Assembly (NCBI RefSeq): GCF_014174375.1
Contig: NZ_JABEQE010000012.1
Location: 86,865-150,864, forward strand
Direction of reading: 5' to 3'
DNA length: 64,000 nucleotides
Source of the DNA: Gluconacetobacter asukensis
GTDB taxonomy: Bacteria > Pseudomonadota > Alphaproteobacteria > Acetobacterales > Acetobacteraceae
In this document: positions 26,774 to 38,700 of the stretch, in pieces
Position numbering within the stretch: position 1 is the stretch's first letter
How the letters are laid out: each line of letters starts with the position of its first letter
Made by a program: the position numbers and the translations under genes
The notes under the pieces: model-generated
The model's input: only the letters and a program-made list of their open reading frames with translations
What the model was told of the DNA's origin: nothing
The model's database searches: none

Positions 26774-27298
26774 ATGACCGTTCGACCGCCATTCGCCATT
26801 CACCGCCTTTCGCCGTCGGCCCGCCTGCTGGGCGGGCTGGCGCTGTCGTCTCTCCTGGGCCTGACCGCTTGTTCCTCGTCGCACCGCCGCGCCGATGCGG
26901 GGCTGGCGATGCCGCAGAACCACCTGATCACCGAGGATCGGTCCGCCAGCGGCGGTGACGACCAGATCGGCAAGAGCGGCGTGAACGCCTATCTGTGGCG
27001 CGGCGCGATCGACACGCTGTCCTTCATGCCCTTTGCCTCGGCCGACGCGATCGGCGGCGTGATCCTGACCGACTGGTACACGCCGCCGGCGACCAGGAAC
27101 GAGCGTTTCAAGATCACGGCCTATGTCCTGTCGCGCAACCTGCGTTCGGACGCGCTGCGCGTGTCCGTCTTCCGCCAGGCGCTGACCGACGGGCAGTGGC
27201 TCGATACCCCGGTCGCCCCGAACACGGTGTCGGACATCACGACCCGAATCCTGACCCGGGCGCGGCAGCTTCGCGCCGACAGTGGCGGCGGCAAGTAA
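26774..27298 (+). CDS. DUF3576 lipoprotein
   Basis: The 174-residue protein starts with a lipoprotein signal whose lipobox is LGLTAC (Cys at about 35), so it should be membrane-anchored. The remainder, with VNAYLWRGAIDTLSFMPFAS and GGVILTDWYTPP, matches the alphaproteobacterial DUF3576 family, regularly found upstream of leuS and lptE. It is probably an envelope protein; the molecular role is not established. Two hairpins follow the stop. Confidence 0.85.
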   Translation: MTVRPPFAIHRLSPSARLLGGLALSSLLGLTACSSSHRRADAGLAMPQNHLITEDRSASGGDDQIGKSGVNAYLWRGAIDTLSFMPFASADAIGGVILTDWYTPPATRNERFKITAYVLSRNLRSDALRVSVFRQALTDGQWLDTPVAPNTVSDITTRILTRARQLRADSGGGK

Positions 27299-27306
27299 GC
27301 CCCTCC

Positions 27307-27360
27307 CCCCGGCGCACCGCGCCGGGGACGATGCCGGGCTGCTGCCCGGCATCCCTTCTT
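27307..27360 (+). terminator. tandem hairpins between DUF3576 gene and leuS
   Basis: Two perfect hairpins follow each other: CCCCGGCGC/GCGCCGGGG (27307-27327, loop ACC) and GATGCCGGGC/GCCCGGCATC (27330-27353, loop TGCT), then CCTTCTT. They may end the lipoprotein message or attenuate read-through into leuS. Confidence 0.6.
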
Positions 27361-27417
27361 CGTATCGGCCGGTCGTGACAGACCGTGACGCTCCGGCCCA
27401 TGCTCCTGGACCCTGCC

Positions 27418-30033
27418 ATGACTGAAATGACCCCCGCTTCCTACGATTTCCGCACGGCCGAACCGCGCTGGCAGGCCGAGTGGGAGCGGGCGGGCGCCTT
27501 TGACGTGCCCGACGTGCCGCCGGCCGATCGCCCGAAATATTACGTACTGGAGATGTTCCCCTATCCGTCGGGGCAGCTCCATATGGGCCATGTCCGCAAC
27601 TACACGCTGGGCGACGTGGTTGCGCGCTACAAGCGGGCCAAGGGGTTTTCGGTGCTGCACCCGATGGGGTGGGACGCGTTCGGCCTGCCGGCGGAAAACG
27701 CGGCGCGGGAGCGGGGCGTGCATCCGCAGGCCTGGACGCTGGACAATATCGCCGCCATGCGCGGCACGCTCAAGCGGCTGGGCTTCTCGTTCAACTGGGA
27801 CCGCGAGATCGCGACCTGCCTGCCCGAATATTACGGCAAGCAGCAGAAGCTGTTCCTGGACATGCTCCAGGGCGATCTGGTCGAACGGCGTGAGAGCTGG
27901 GTCAACTGGGACCCGGTGGACCATACCGTGCTGGCGAACGAGCAGGTGGTGGACGGGCGCGGCTGGCGGTCGGGCGCGCTGATCGAGAAGAAAAAACTGT
28001 CGCAGTGGTTCCTGCGCATCACCAAATTCGCCCCTGAGCTGCTGGAGGGCCTGTCGCACCTGCCGCGCTGGCCCGAACGGGTTCGCATCATGCAGGAACG
28101 CTGGATCGGTCGCTCGGTCGGTGCGCGCGTGCGCTTTGCGCTGCATACGCCGCCCGAGGGGTTCGATGCCGATCTGGATTCGGTCGAAGTCTATACGACC
28201 CGGCCCGACACGCTGTTCGGCATGGCGTTCCTGGCTGTTGCGGCCGATCATCCGCTGGCTGCGAAGGTCGCGGAAAACAATCCCGATGCCGCCGCCTTCA
28301 TCGCCGAATGCCGCCGCCTGGGCACGTCCGAAGAAGCGATCGAGAAGGCCGAGAAGCGTGGGTTCGACACCGGCCTGCGCGTGTCGCATCCCTTCGTGCC
28401 CGATCAGAGCTTTCCGGTCTGGATCGCCAATTTCGTGCTGATGGATTACGGCACCGGCGCCATTTTCGGCTGTCCGTGCGGCGACCAGCGCGACCTGGAT
28501 TTCGCCAATGCCTATCACCTGCCCTTCCGCCCCGTCATTCTGCCGGCGGGCGAGGATGAAGCGAGCTTCGCCATCACCGCCAAGGCGTGGGACGGTGACG
28601 GCACGCTGATCAATTCCGGCTTCCTGGACGGGCTGGATACCAAGGCCGCCAGGGCTGAAGCCATCAGCCGCCTGGAAGGGATGGGCATCGGGCGGGGCGT
28701 GGAAAACTGGCGCCTGCGCGACTGGGGCATCTCGCGCCAACGCTACTGGGGCTGTCCGATCCCGGTCATCCATTGTGCCGCCTGTGGCCCGGTTCCGGTG
28801 CCCGACGACCAGTTGCCCGTCACGCTGCCCGAGGATGTGACGTTCGACCGGCCGGGCAACCCGCTGGATCACCATCCGACCTGGAAGCATGTGGCCTGTC
28901 CGCGCTGCGGCGCGGATGCGACGCGCGAAACCGACACGTTCGACACGTTCGTCGACAGTTCGTGGTATTTCGCCCGCTTCACCGCTCCGCATGCGTCCGA
29001 GCCGACCGTCCTTCCGGCCGCCAATGGCTGGCTGCCGGTCGACCAGTATATCGGCGGGATCGAGCATGCGATCCTGCATCTGCTCTATGCGCGCTTCTTT
29101 ACCCGGGCGATGCGGGAGACCGGGCATCTGGGGCTGGACGAGCCGTTCGACGGATTGTTCACGCAGGGCATGGTCAATCACGAGAGCTACCGCGACGCGG
29201 ACGGGCTGTGGCTGTATCCCGAGGAAGTCGAACGGCTCGGCGATGGCGCGGTGCATCGTGAAACCGGGGCCCCGGTGACGATCGGCCGTGTCGAGAAAAT
29301 GTCCAAATCCAAGCGCAACACCGTGGCGCCGGTGGCGATCATCGAGCGGTTCGGTGCCGATACCGCGCGCTGGTTCGTGCTGTCGGACAGCCCGCCGGAA
29401 CGCGACATGGAATGGACCGAGGCCGGCGTTGCCGGCGCCGCCCGCTTCCTGCAACGGCTTTACCGCGTGGTGCGGACGGTAGCCGAGACCGTCCCGGCCG
29501 CCGCGTCTGCCGAAGCCGCGCCGTCCGAAGCCGCCGACACGCTGCGCCGCGCCACCCACCGTGCCATCGCGGCCGTGAGCGAGGCGCTGGAAAGCTTCGC
29601 GATCAATGTCGCGGTGGCCCGCCTGCACGAGCTGACCTCCGCCCTGGCGGAAGCCGAGCGTGCGTCGGCCGATGCCGGCATGGACCATGCGCGGCGCGAG
29701 GCCGCGCTGGCCCTGTGCCTGCTGGCCGCCCCGATGGTTCCCCATCAGGCGGAAGACATGCTGGCCCTGCTGGAACCGGGCCAGGCGCCGGCCGTGGATC
29801 GGCCCTGGCCGGTGGCCGAGCCCGAGCTGCTGGTGGCGCGCGAGCTGACCATCGCGGTCCAGATCATGGGCAAGCTGCGCGGCACGGTAGCCGCGCCGCC
29901 CGACGCGCCGGCCGAAACGGTGATCGCCCTGGCGGAAAACGAGCCCAATGTGGCGCGCCTGCTGGAGGGCAAGCGCATCGTCAAGCGCATCCACGTGCCC
30001 AACCGCATCGTCAATTTCGTGATCGCGGGCTGA
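27418..30033 (+). CDS. leuS: leucyl-tRNA synthetase
   Basis: LeuRS charges tRNA-Leu. The 871-residue protein has the class I HIGH motif as HMGH (residues 55-58, in [16 protein letters not shown]), a CP1 editing domain with [10 protein letters not shown], a zinc-like CACG/CPRCG segment and EKMSKSKRN as the KMSKS loop. Length is normal. The ATG at 27418 ([11 protein letters not shown]) fits the family start; an earlier in-frame ATG at 27400 is also possible. It is followed 4 bp later by lptE, so leuS-lptE-holA form an operon. Confidence 0.96.
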   Translation: MTEMTPASYDFRTAEPRWQAEWERAGAFDVPDVPPADRPKYYVLEMFPYPSGQLHMGHVRNYTLGDVVARYKRAKGFSVLHPMGWDAFGLPAENAARERGVHPQAWTLDNIAAMRGTLKRLGFSFNWDREIATCLPEYYGKQQKLFLDMLQGDLVERRESWVNWDPVDHTVLANEQVVDGRGWRSGALIEKKKLSQWFLRITKFAPELLEGLSHLPRWPERVRIMQERWIGRSVGARVRFALHTPPEGFDADLDSVEVYTTRPDTLFGMAFLAVAADHPLAAKVAENNPDAAAFIAECRRLGTSEEAIEKAEKRGFDTGLRVSHPFVPDQSFPVWIANFVLMDYGTGAIFGCPCGDQRDLDFANAYHLPFRPVILPAGEDEASFAITAKAWDGDGTLINSGFLDGLDTKAARAEAISRLEGMGIGRGVENWRLRDWGISRQRYWGCPIPVIHCAACGPVPVPDDQLPVTLPEDVTFDRPGNPLDHHPTWKHVACPRCGADATRETDTFDTFVDSSWYFARFTAPHASEPTVLPAANGWLPVDQYIGGIEHAILHLLYARFFTRAMRETGHLGLDEPFDGLFTQGMVNHESYRDADGLWLYPEEVERLGDGAVHRETGAPVTIGRVEKMSKSKRNTVAPVAIIERFGADTARWFVLSDSPPERDMEWTEAGVAGAARFLQRLYRVVRTVAETVPAAASAEAAPSEAADTLRRATHRAIAAVSEALESFAINVAVARLHELTSALAEAERASADAGMDHARREAALALCLLAAPMVPHQAEDMLALLEPGQAPAVDRPWPVAEPELLVARELTIAVQIMGKLRGTVAAPPDAPAETVIALAENEPNVARLLEGKRIVKRIHVPNRIVNFVIAG

Positions 30034-30037
30034 TCGC

Positions 30038-30787
30038 ATGTCGCACCTGCCCTGCCCCGACGCGCCCCGTTCGTATCGTCCGCTCCGCCGGGCGGTGCTG
30101 ATGGCCATGGTGACGATGCTGGGCGGGTGCGGCTTCCAGCCGCTTTACGGATCGCCCGCCGGCAGTGTTGCCGCGGGTGGAACGATCCCCGACCAGTTGC
30201 GCCAGATCTATGTGGCCAGCATTCCGGAACGGTACGGGCAGGAATTGCGGCTGTTCCTGCAACAGAACCTGGCCGGCGCCGAGCAGGAAGATCCGACCGG
30301 CTATACGCTGCGCGTCAGTTCCTATGTGATGAACGAGGCGATCGACATCCATGCGGACAATACGACCGGCCGCACCCGGGCCACGGCCCATGCGCACTGG
30401 ATGCTCTATACCGTCGCACCGACCCCGATGCTGGTAACGCAGGGCGACACGCAGGTCATGGATGGCGAGAACGAGACGTTCGAGCAATATTTCGCCCAGA
30501 ACCTGAACCAGGCGGCTCTCGCACGTCGGGTCGCGCAGGCTGTCGCCGAGCGCATTACCCAGCAGCTCGCGATCTGGTTCAAGACCCGCGCCGCGCCTGC
30601 CCAGCGAACGGTCATGCCGCAGGCCACCTATGTCGACCCGAACGTGATGCCCAATTCCAACAATGGAATCCAGCGCCAGTCGGTCGGCGAGGACGGCTTG
30701 CCCGGCATGGCCATCGGCCGCTCCTCCCCCGATCCTTCCGGCACGGCGGGAGATGCGCCGGGCAACGGAACAGTCAACAACCAGTGA
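30038..30787 (+). CDS. lptE: LPS-assembly lipoprotein LptE
   Basis: LptE plugs the LptD outer-membrane pore that inserts LPS. The 249-residue protein has a lipobox in MVTMLGGCGFQPLYG, the standard LptE start, and an alpha/beta domain with LRVSSYVMNEAIDI. The Pro/Gly/Asn-rich C-terminal tail (about 185-249) is longer than in enteric LptE. Its stop overlaps the holA GTG start (GTGA). The leuS-lptE-holA order is conserved in proteobacteria and supports the call. Confidence 0.92.
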   Translation: MSHLPCPDAPRSYRPLRRAVLMAMVTMLGGCGFQPLYGSPAGSVAAGGTIPDQLRQIYVASIPERYGQELRLFLQQNLAGAEQEDPTGYTLRVSSYVMNEAIDIHADNTTGRTRATAHAHWMLYTVAPTPMLVTQGDTQVMDGENETFEQYFAQNLNQAALARRVAQAVAERITQQLAIWFKTRAAPAQRTVMPQATYVDPNVMPNSNNGIQRQSVGEDGLPGMAIGRSSPDPSGTAGDAPGNGTVNNQ

Positions 30788-31800
30788 AGGTCGATGCCCG
30801 CTCGGTCGCCCGCATCCTGCGCGACCCCGGTACGCTGCGGGCCATCCTTCTGCATGGCGAGGATAGCGGCCTGATCCGCGAGCGCGCGCGCCTGGCCGCC
30901 ACCGCCATCGCGCCGCAACTGGACGACCCGTTCCGCGTCGCGGTGCTGGATCGCGAGGCGGCGGATCGGCTGGAAGAAGAGATCTTCGCGCTCTCCCTCA
31001 GCGGCGGACGGCGGGTCGTGTGGGTGCGTGATGGCGGCGACAGCCTGACGGCGCCGCTGAAGGCAAGCCTGGCCCGCAATTCCGACACGCTGGTCATCAT
31101 CGAAGCGCCCGGCCTCGCCAGCCGCTCGCGCCTGCGTGCCCTGGCCGAAGCGCAGGCCGATTGCGCCGCGATCGGCTGTTACCCGGAGGAAGGGCGGGCC
31201 CTGGAGGGCACGATCCGCCAGAGCCTGGGGGAAGAGGACATCCGCATCGACGCCGATGCGCTGTCCTGGTTCGCCGGCCTGCTGGGTCCCGATCGTGCCG
31301 CGATGCGTGGCGAGGTCGAGAAACTGGCCCTCTATGCCGGCCGGGGCGGGCATCTGACGCTGGATGATGTCCGCACCTGCATCGGCGATGCCGCCGGCGT
31401 ATCGCTGGAAGATGCGGCCTTTGCCGCCACGACCGGCGATCGGGCCGGCGCGGATACCGCCATCGAACGGGCTTTGGCCGAGGGCACCAGCCCGATTGCC
31501 GTCGCGCGGGCGCTGCTGTCGCATCTGCATCGGCTGCGCCGGGCGCGAATCGCGATGGATTCGGGGCAAAGCCGGGCGGATGCCATGCGCGGACTACGCC
31601 CGCCGGTTTTCTTCAAGCGGACTGAATCCTTTGGCCAGGCCCTGTCGCTGTGGACGGAAGAGCGCCTGATGGACGCTACCGAACAGACCCAGGCGCTGGA
31701 GAAAGAGTGCAAGCAGACCGGTGCGCCGGACCTCGCGCTATGTCGCCGTCACATCGCGCGCCTGGCCGCGACCGCGACGATGCTGCGCCGCGAGCGCTGA
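30784..31800 (+). CDS. holA: DNA polymerase III delta subunit
   Basis: HolA opens the beta sliding clamp within the clamp loader. The 338-residue protein begins at a GTG that overlaps the lptE stop. It shows the delta AAA+-like domain (AILLHGEDSGLIRERARLAA), LSGGRRVVWVRDGGD, and the C-terminal collar helices (SHLHRLRRARIAMDSG and PPVFFKRTESFGQAL). There is no Walker A motif, as expected for delta. It ends 69 bp before the tRNA-Arg gene. Confidence 0.93.
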   Translation: MKVDARSVARILRDPGTLRAILLHGEDSGLIRERARLAATAIAPQLDDPFRVAVLDREAADRLEEEIFALSLSGGRRVVWVRDGGDSLTAPLKASLARNSDTLVIIEAPGLASRSRLRALAEAQADCAAIGCYPEEGRALEGTIRQSLGEEDIRIDADALSWFAGLLGPDRAAMRGEVEKLALYAGRGGHLTLDDVRTCIGDAAGVSLEDAAFAATTGDRAGADTAIERALAEGTSPIAVARALLSHLHRLRRARIAMDSGQSRADAMRGLRPPVFFKRTESFGQALSLWTEERLMDATEQTQALEKECKQTGAPDLALCRRHIARLAATATMLRRER

Positions 31801-31869
31801 CGCGTCGTCCCCTTTCCCTTCGGGGGGCGCTTGCCCGAATCTCTGTGCTCGGTTAGAAACAGGCTGTGT

Positions 31870-32174
31870 GTCCGCGTAGCTCAGCAGGATAGAGCACAGG
31901 ATTCCTGGTTTTCAAATTGGGCGTCATGGCGGGAAACCTCATGACGGATCCGCTCAAATTCGGGGAACGCTCTGACACGATGTGTCGTGCCGATCCCGAG
32001 CCAAGCCCGGCCTTGCCGGGACGGTGTAGAGACTGGACGGGCGGCACCTGTCGGCCTTCGGGCCCAGGGTGAAGGGACAGTCCAGACCACGAACGCCATT
32101 TCCGGATGGCGGCGGCGAAAGCCGAAGTGGGATGAATCCTGGGGCCGTGGGTTCGAATCCCGCCGCGGACACCA
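31870..32174 (+). tRNA. tRNA-Arg(CCU), interrupted by a group I intron
   Basis: The 5' exon (31870-31906, 37 nt) and the 3' exon (32135-32174, 40 nt) join to a 77-nt cloverleaf with encoded CCA. The acceptor stem is GTCCGCG/CGCGGAC, the anticodon stem CAGGA/TCCTG, the loop TTCCTAA (anticodon CCU at 34-36), and the T stem GTGGG/CCCGC with TTCGAAT loop. The intron follows anticodon position 36. Without splicing, no anticodon arm can form, so the intron must be removed for a functional tRNA reading AGG. Confidence 0.95.
31907..32134 (+). other. group I self-splicing intron (IC3-like)
   Basis: The 228-nt insert has the expected end rules: the 5' exon ends in U and the intron ends in G. P1 pairs the exon CCU and the intron start with AATTGGG, giving a U.G wobble at the splice site. 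A P2 hairpin (GTCATG...CATGAC with a GGAAAC loop) follows. The core strings CAAATTCGGGGAA, CGAGCCAAGC, GGTGTAGAGACTGGACGG and GGTGAAGG...CAGTCCAG match the bacterial tRNA introns of Azoarcus and Agrobacterium. There is no homing-endonuclease frame. Confidence 0.93.
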
Positions 32175-32701
32175 CCAGATGTCGCAGATGCATTGCGCCC
32201 TGTCAGCCTATTCATTGCCATGCCGCTCGAGCGGGGCAGCCATAGGTTTTCGGCAAGCATGCATGGCGGTGACATTCTTATGCCCGGGGCGTCGAAAGAC
32301 ATAAAAAAACCACAGACGATGCCGGTTATTCGTCAGTAATCGGGTGCCGGATAACAGATCCGCGGCCCAAGACGTTATATGTACCTTCGATAAACGCGCC
32401 CGGAGGCATGAAAGAAAATCACAGCCATCGTTTGAATGATTGCCGAATAGTCCTGCACTGATGCGTCACGGTGGGACCAGTCGCCCGCCGCGCGCTATGG
32501 CCAAGATGGGGAAGTTCCAAATTCCCTCATATACTTCGCGCAGGATATCAAGCGGCCTGGTCGGCCTTGACCCCAATCTCTCCGGACGGTGTGCCTCATG
32601 AAACCAGCTGAACTATTTTTTCAACGCCGATATGGCTTTTCCCTCCGACCCGACCGCGTTACATCGTAATCCGATCATCGCATTGGGACACATATCTCTT
32701 C
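32175..32701. other. intergenic region between tRNA-Arg and the PKS
   Basis: This 527-bp stretch has lower GC than its surroundings and no convincing gene. It should contain the PKS promoter. No strong ribosome-binding site precedes the PKS ATG. Confidence 0.5.
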
Positions 32702-35700
32702 ATGCATAACAGTTCGACGTCCGAGCCGAATACCACTACTCGGGATGAGCCCATCGCCATCATCGGCGCATCCTGCCGCCTTCCCGGGGCGCCGGACGTC
32801 ACCAGCCTGTGGCAGTTGCTGGACGAGGAACGCGAAAGTGTGCGCCCGATCCCGGCAAATCGTTTTCCGCTCCGGGATTTCTGGCACCCTCGTCGCGGCG
32901 AGACGGGCAAGTTCTATGCCACCCGGGCGTCGACATTGGATGAGATCGAACTGTTCGATGCCGCCTTTTTCGGCATTTCGGCCCGCGAGGCCAGGCAGAT
33001 GGACCCGCAGCAGCGACTGCTGCTGGAACTGGCCTGGGAAGCCCTGGAAGACGCGGGCACGACGGCGGACCGCATCGCATCGGCCGGCGTCTATGTCGGC
33101 GCGTCGGGCCTGGAATATGCCAATCTGCGCCTGACCGACCCGTCATCGGGCAATGCCTATTTCATGCCCGGCAACACGCTGAGCATCTTCTCGAACCGCG
33201 TCTCCTACGCTCTGGGCCTGCACGGGCCGAGCATGACCATCGATACCGCCTGCTCGTCGTCGCTGTTCGCCCTTCACGAGGCGTGCGAGGACCTGCGTGC
33301 GGGCCGGACGGGCGTGGCCCTGGTCGGCGGTGTCAGCATGCTGCTGACGCCGTACCCCTTCATCGGCTTCTGCGCCGCGAGCATGCTGTCCCCGACGGGG
33401 CGGTGCCATGCCTTCAGCGCTGATGCCGACGGCTATGTCCGTGGCGAGGGCGGCGTCATGCTGCTGCTCAAGCCTCTGTCGGCCGCACAGCGGGACGGCG
33501 ACGACATCCGTGCCGTGATCATGGCCAGCGGGATCAATGCCGATGGCCGGACGCCGGGCCTGACATTCCCCAGCGCCCACGCCCAGGCCGAGCTGCTGCG
33601 CGAGGTCTACGGGAAGGCCGGAGTCTCGGCGGACCAGGTTGCCTTCGTCGAGGCGCATGGCACCGGCACCCAGGCGGGTGACCCGGTGGAGACGAATGCG
33701 CTCGGCACCGCCCTGGGCCAGTTGCGCGATACGCCCCTGCCGATTGGTTCGGTCAAGACCAATCTCGGGCATCTGGAGCCGGCGTCGGGCCTGGTCAGCA
33801 TGCTGAAGGCCATGCTGGCCTTGCAGAACCGGTGCCTGCCCGCCTCGCTGCATTGCACGAACCCGAATCCGGCCATCCCCTTCGCCGAACTCAACCTGGA
33901 AGTCGTCACCGAGGCCCGGCCGCTTGCGGATGGACCGCTGATCGCCGGCGTCAACAATTTCGGCTTCGGCGGCGCCAACGCCCATGTGATCCTTGCCAGC
34001 GCACCGGAGCCCGCTGCTGCGCGACCCGTCGCGATCCCGTCGGATGACGCGGTGCCGCTGCTGCTGTCCGCCCGCTCCGAAGCCGGCCTGGCCAGCCTTG
34101 CGCGCGTCTGGTCCACCCGGACGTGGACCGATGCCGAGTTGCGCGGCCTGGCGACCCGGCGGGCACACCTGTCTCATCGCCTGGGCGTTCCGGGGGGAGA
34201 CGCGGCGGAGATGCGCGCGGCGCTGGCCGCTTGGGTCGATACGCACACCCACGCGGATGTAGTGACCGGGCAGGCACTCGCCCAGGCGCGCACCGTCTTC
34301 GTGTTTTCCGGCAATGGCAGCCAGTTCTCGGGCATGGGGCAGGATCTGCTGGAGATCAGCCCTGTCTTCGCCGCCGGGGTAGGCGAGGCAGATGCCGCCC
34401 TGCGTCCGCATCTCGGCTGGTCGGTTCTGGAGGCGATGCGGTCGGGCGACTGGTCGGCCGATCCGGCCGACGTCGCGCAGCCCATGCTGTTCGCCTTCCA
34501 GATCGGCGTCCTGCGCGGGCTGGAGCGGCAGGGGCTCAAGGCCGATATCGTTGTCGGCCACAGCGTCGGCGAGATCGCGGCCGGGGTCCATGCCGGCATG
34601 CTGGACATGGACGAAGCCGCGCGTATCGTAGCCCTGCGCAGCCGCCATCAGGCGACGGCACCCGGTGGCGGCATGGCCGCGCTGCATGGCGATGTCGAAG
34701 AGGCCAGGCGTCTGCTGGCCGAAGCGGCGCCGACCCTGGAAATCGCGGCCTTCAATGCGCCGAATGCCCTGGCCGTGGCCGGCGAGGCCGAAGCGCTTGA
34801 TCGGCTGGAGGCGGCGAAGGGTAGTTCCTCGCTGCTGATCCACCGCCTTAAGGTGGGTTATGCCTATCACAGCAGCCAGATGGACCGGATCGCCGACGCG
34901 CTGATCCGCGATCTGGGTGAGATCACCGCCCGTCAGCCGGACCGGCTGATGATTTCGACCGTGACCAGCCAGCCCTTCACGACCCTGCCCGATGCCGATT
35001 ACTGGTGGCGTAATGTCCGCGCGCCGGTGCTGTTTGCCGAATCGGTGCGCCAGGCGGCGGCGGAAGGCGGCACGCTCTTCGTCGAGATCGGTCCCCGTCC
35101 GGTCCTGCAGCATTATCTGCGCGACATCCTGAAGGGTGGCGACGCGCAAACCCGCGTCATGCCGGCGGTCCCGGCCAAGATCACGACCGACCCCTTCCCC
35201 CGCACCGCGCTGGCGTGCTTTGCGGCGGGCTGCGATATCCTGTCCGCGTCGCATTTCGCCGGTCCGGCCCAGGTCCGGGGCCTGCCCGGCGTGCAGTGGC
35301 AGCGCGAGCGGCACTGGTACGAACCCACCGAGGAAGCCCTGGCGGTGCTGTGGAACCAGCAGGGCACGCACCCCCTGCTGGGCGACCACGGCAAGACGGA
35401 CGCAAGCGAGTGGACCGCGCACCTGGACGGCGCGGTGCAGCCCTGGCTGGCCGACCACAAGGTTGGCGACACGATCGTCCTGGCCGCGGCCTGCCTGATC
35501 GAATTCGCCTTCACGGCCGCACGGGCGACATGGCCGGACGCGCAGATGCTGGAACTGCGCGATTTCCAGATCCTGCGCCCCGTCATCATCGAGCAGACGC
35601 AACTGCGCGAAATCCGGGTCCGGCTGTCGGCGGACGGTGCCGTGACCATCGACAGCCGCCCCCGGCTGTCCCACGCGGTCTGGACGCGCCATGCCACCGC

Positions 35701-38700
35701 CCGCGCCGGCCTGTCGCCGGTCGCACCCGCCGCCCTGCCGTCGGCCGCCACCGATATCGACATGACGGGCGACGCGCTTTACGCCACGGCCCGCGCTGCC
35801 GGGTTGGCCTATGGGCCGGCTTTCCGCCGGGTTGGCGGGATCTCCATGGCTACGGGCCGGGTGGAGGCTACCCTGACCGGCGAGGCGCCGATCAACGGCC
35901 TGACCCTGGACCCGACGGCGCTGGACGGCACCTTCCAGGCCCTGGTCGGGCTGGCCGTCAACCATGCCGATGCCCAGTCCACCGAAGCGCCGCTGCCGCG
36001 CAAATTCGGCATCATCCGGCTGGACCTGACCGCCGGCGCGCCCGCACGCGGCCAGGCGGTCGTCACGACCTCCGGCCCGCGCGAGACCGAGGCTGATATC
36101 GTGATGCTGGATGCCACCGGCCGCGCCGTGCTGTCGGCCACCGGCTGCTGGTTCACCCGCATGCCGGGCGAACGCCCGGTGCCGGTCGCCGAACGTAGCT
36201 TCCACGAAATCTGGCTGCCGGCGCCTGTCGCGTCGGCCCCGCTGTCCGACGAGCGGTTCCTGGCCCTGCGCCCGGCCATGGAGACGCCGGCCGGCGATGC
36301 GGATGACAAGGATGCAGGCCTGCTGGCCCATACGATCCTGGCCGGACTCCGCGCCCCGGAGGCTCCGGCCACCGAGGATGCGCCGGACCTTGCCCGTCTT
36401 TGGCAGACCCTTTTCCTCGACCTGCCGCAATGGTTGCCGGCGGCCCTGCTGCTCGCCTGGTTACAGGAGCGGAAGAGCGCCGGCACTGCCTCCGATGCGG
36501 CGCGCGGCGACGATTCGTTCCCCGATATCGCCTTCCGGCAGCTGCTCTCCGGCCGCAGCGTGGAACTGGCGGCCGAGCAGATCGCGACCACCATCGAAGC
36601 CTATGTGCAGGACTGGCCGAAGGACCGGCCGATCCGCGTGCTGGAACTGCATGCCGACCGTGCCGCCCTGACCCGTGCGCTTGCCCCGCGCCTCGCGAGC
36701 CTGCCGGGCCGGCTGGACTATACGATCCTGGAGCCGAATCGCGAGCGACAGGCCCGGTTGCGCCCGACCGTGCTGGCCCACCTGCCCGGCATCGTCATGG
36801 CCGAGACCGTGCCCGAGGGTGTGTATGACGTGCTGGTCGCCTATGCCCCCGGCCTGCACGGCATGGTGCCGGCGACGACGCTCGCCCATGCCGACCGCCT
36901 TGCGCCGGGGGGCCTGATCCTGGTGGCCGAGGCGGCCGAGGATGCGGGCTGGGCCACATTGCGCGACCTGTCGCCCGAGCCGCTGCTGACGATTGCCGCC
37001 TGGCGCGACCTGCCGCACCGGCTGCGCGCGGTGGCCGAAAGCGTGCCCGCCCAGGCGCCCTTCCCGCTCGCCCTGCTGGCAGCGGTCGCGGTCGAAGCCG
37101 AGGATGCCGAAACGGACGCCGAGAGCGTGCCCGCGCCGCCCGCGATTCGCCTGTCCCATGCGCCCGCGCATGATGACGGCGCGGATGAAGCCACGCTCAC
37201 CGCCCGTGCGATGCTGGCCCTGGCCGGTGACGCCCGTGCAGCGGCCGAGGCTGGAGAATGTCTGGCCGTTGTGACCCGTGACGCGGCCACCACGCCGCAC
37301 GAGGCCGCGCGCGTCGCCATGGGCCGGACGATCGCCAACGAGTTCCCTGCCCTGCGCTGTCGACGGATCGACCTGTCCGCCACCCTGTCGGAGACCGCGA
37401 TCGCGGCCGCCCTGGATGCGGAGCGCAACGCCACGGACGATGAGCGCGAAGTGCGCTGGACGGAAGAGGGCCGGCTGGTCCGCCGCCTGCGCGAGGGCCT
37501 GCCGGCCCGCGCGGCGGCGGCGGCGACGGATGTGCGGCTGATCCAGCCCGTGCCCGGTCCGCTCGACCGCCTGTGCTGGATGCCGGAGCCCCGGATCGAG
37601 CCTGGCCCGCGTGACGTGGTGATCGACGTCCAGGCCAGCGGGCTGAATTATCGCGATGTGCTGTCGGCCATCGGCATGCTGCCCGACGAACTGCTGCTGG
37701 ACGGTTTTGCCGGCGCGACGCTGGGCATGGAATGTGCGGGCACCGTGCTGGAAGTCGGGGCGGAGGTCACCGACCTGGCCCCCGGCGACCGCGTCATGGC
37801 CCTGGCCGCCGCCGCGCATGCCAGCCGTGTGGTCACCGACCGGCGCAGCGTCTTCGCGCTGCCGGAATGGCTGTCCTTCGCGGCCGGCGCGACCATTCCC
37901 GTCACCTATCTGACCGTGCTGTATGCGCTGGAGACCGTCGGTGCGCTGCGGGCCGGCGAGACGATCCTGATCCACGGGGCCGCCGGTGGCGTCGGCCTGG
38001 CCGCCATTCAATATGCCAGCCATGTCGGGGCGCGCATCATCGCCACCGCCGGTTCGCCCGCCAAGCGGGCGGCCCTGCGCGAACTGGGGATCGAAACCGT
38101 CCTGGACAGCCGGTCGCTGCGTTTCGGGGCCGATGTCCTGGCTTCCACCGGTGGGCAGGGTGTGGACGTGGTGCTCAATGCCCTCAGCGGCGAGGCCATG
38201 GAGCGCAGCCTTGAGCTGGTGCGCCCCTTCGGCCGCTTCCTGGAACTGGGCAAGCGCGACTTCCTGGCCAATACGCGCGTCGGCATTGGCCCGATGCGGC
38301 AGAATGTCAGCTATCACGCGATCGACGTCGATGCGCTGGTGCGGCATCGCCCGGATCTGGTCTCGACCGTGACGGACCGCCTGCACGCCCTGCTCGAGGA
38401 CGGTGCGATCGGGCCGCTGCCTTATACCGCCTTCCCGGCCTCCGCCGCGACCGATGCGTTCGCGCTGATGCGGACCTCGGCCCATGTCGGCAAGATCGTG
38501 CTGACGATGGGGCCGGTCCATGTGCCGCCGACGCTGGATGTCCCGGCTGACCGCACCGTGCTGGTCACGGGCGGCACCGGCGGCTTCGGCGCACGCGCCG
38601 CGCGGTGGCTCGTCGCCCGTGGGGCCCGTCATCTGGTGCTGGTCAGCCGCCGTGGGCCGGCGGCCGAAGGGGTTGCGGCGCTGCGCGAGACGCTGCTGGA

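Noticed and set aside
27121..30108. 995-residue minus-strand frame
   Set aside because: It is antisense to leuS and has no signature; a GC-rich shadow.
33143..36430. 1095-residue minus-strand frame inside the PKS
   Set aside because: It is antisense to PKS domains whose motifs are intact on the plus strand.
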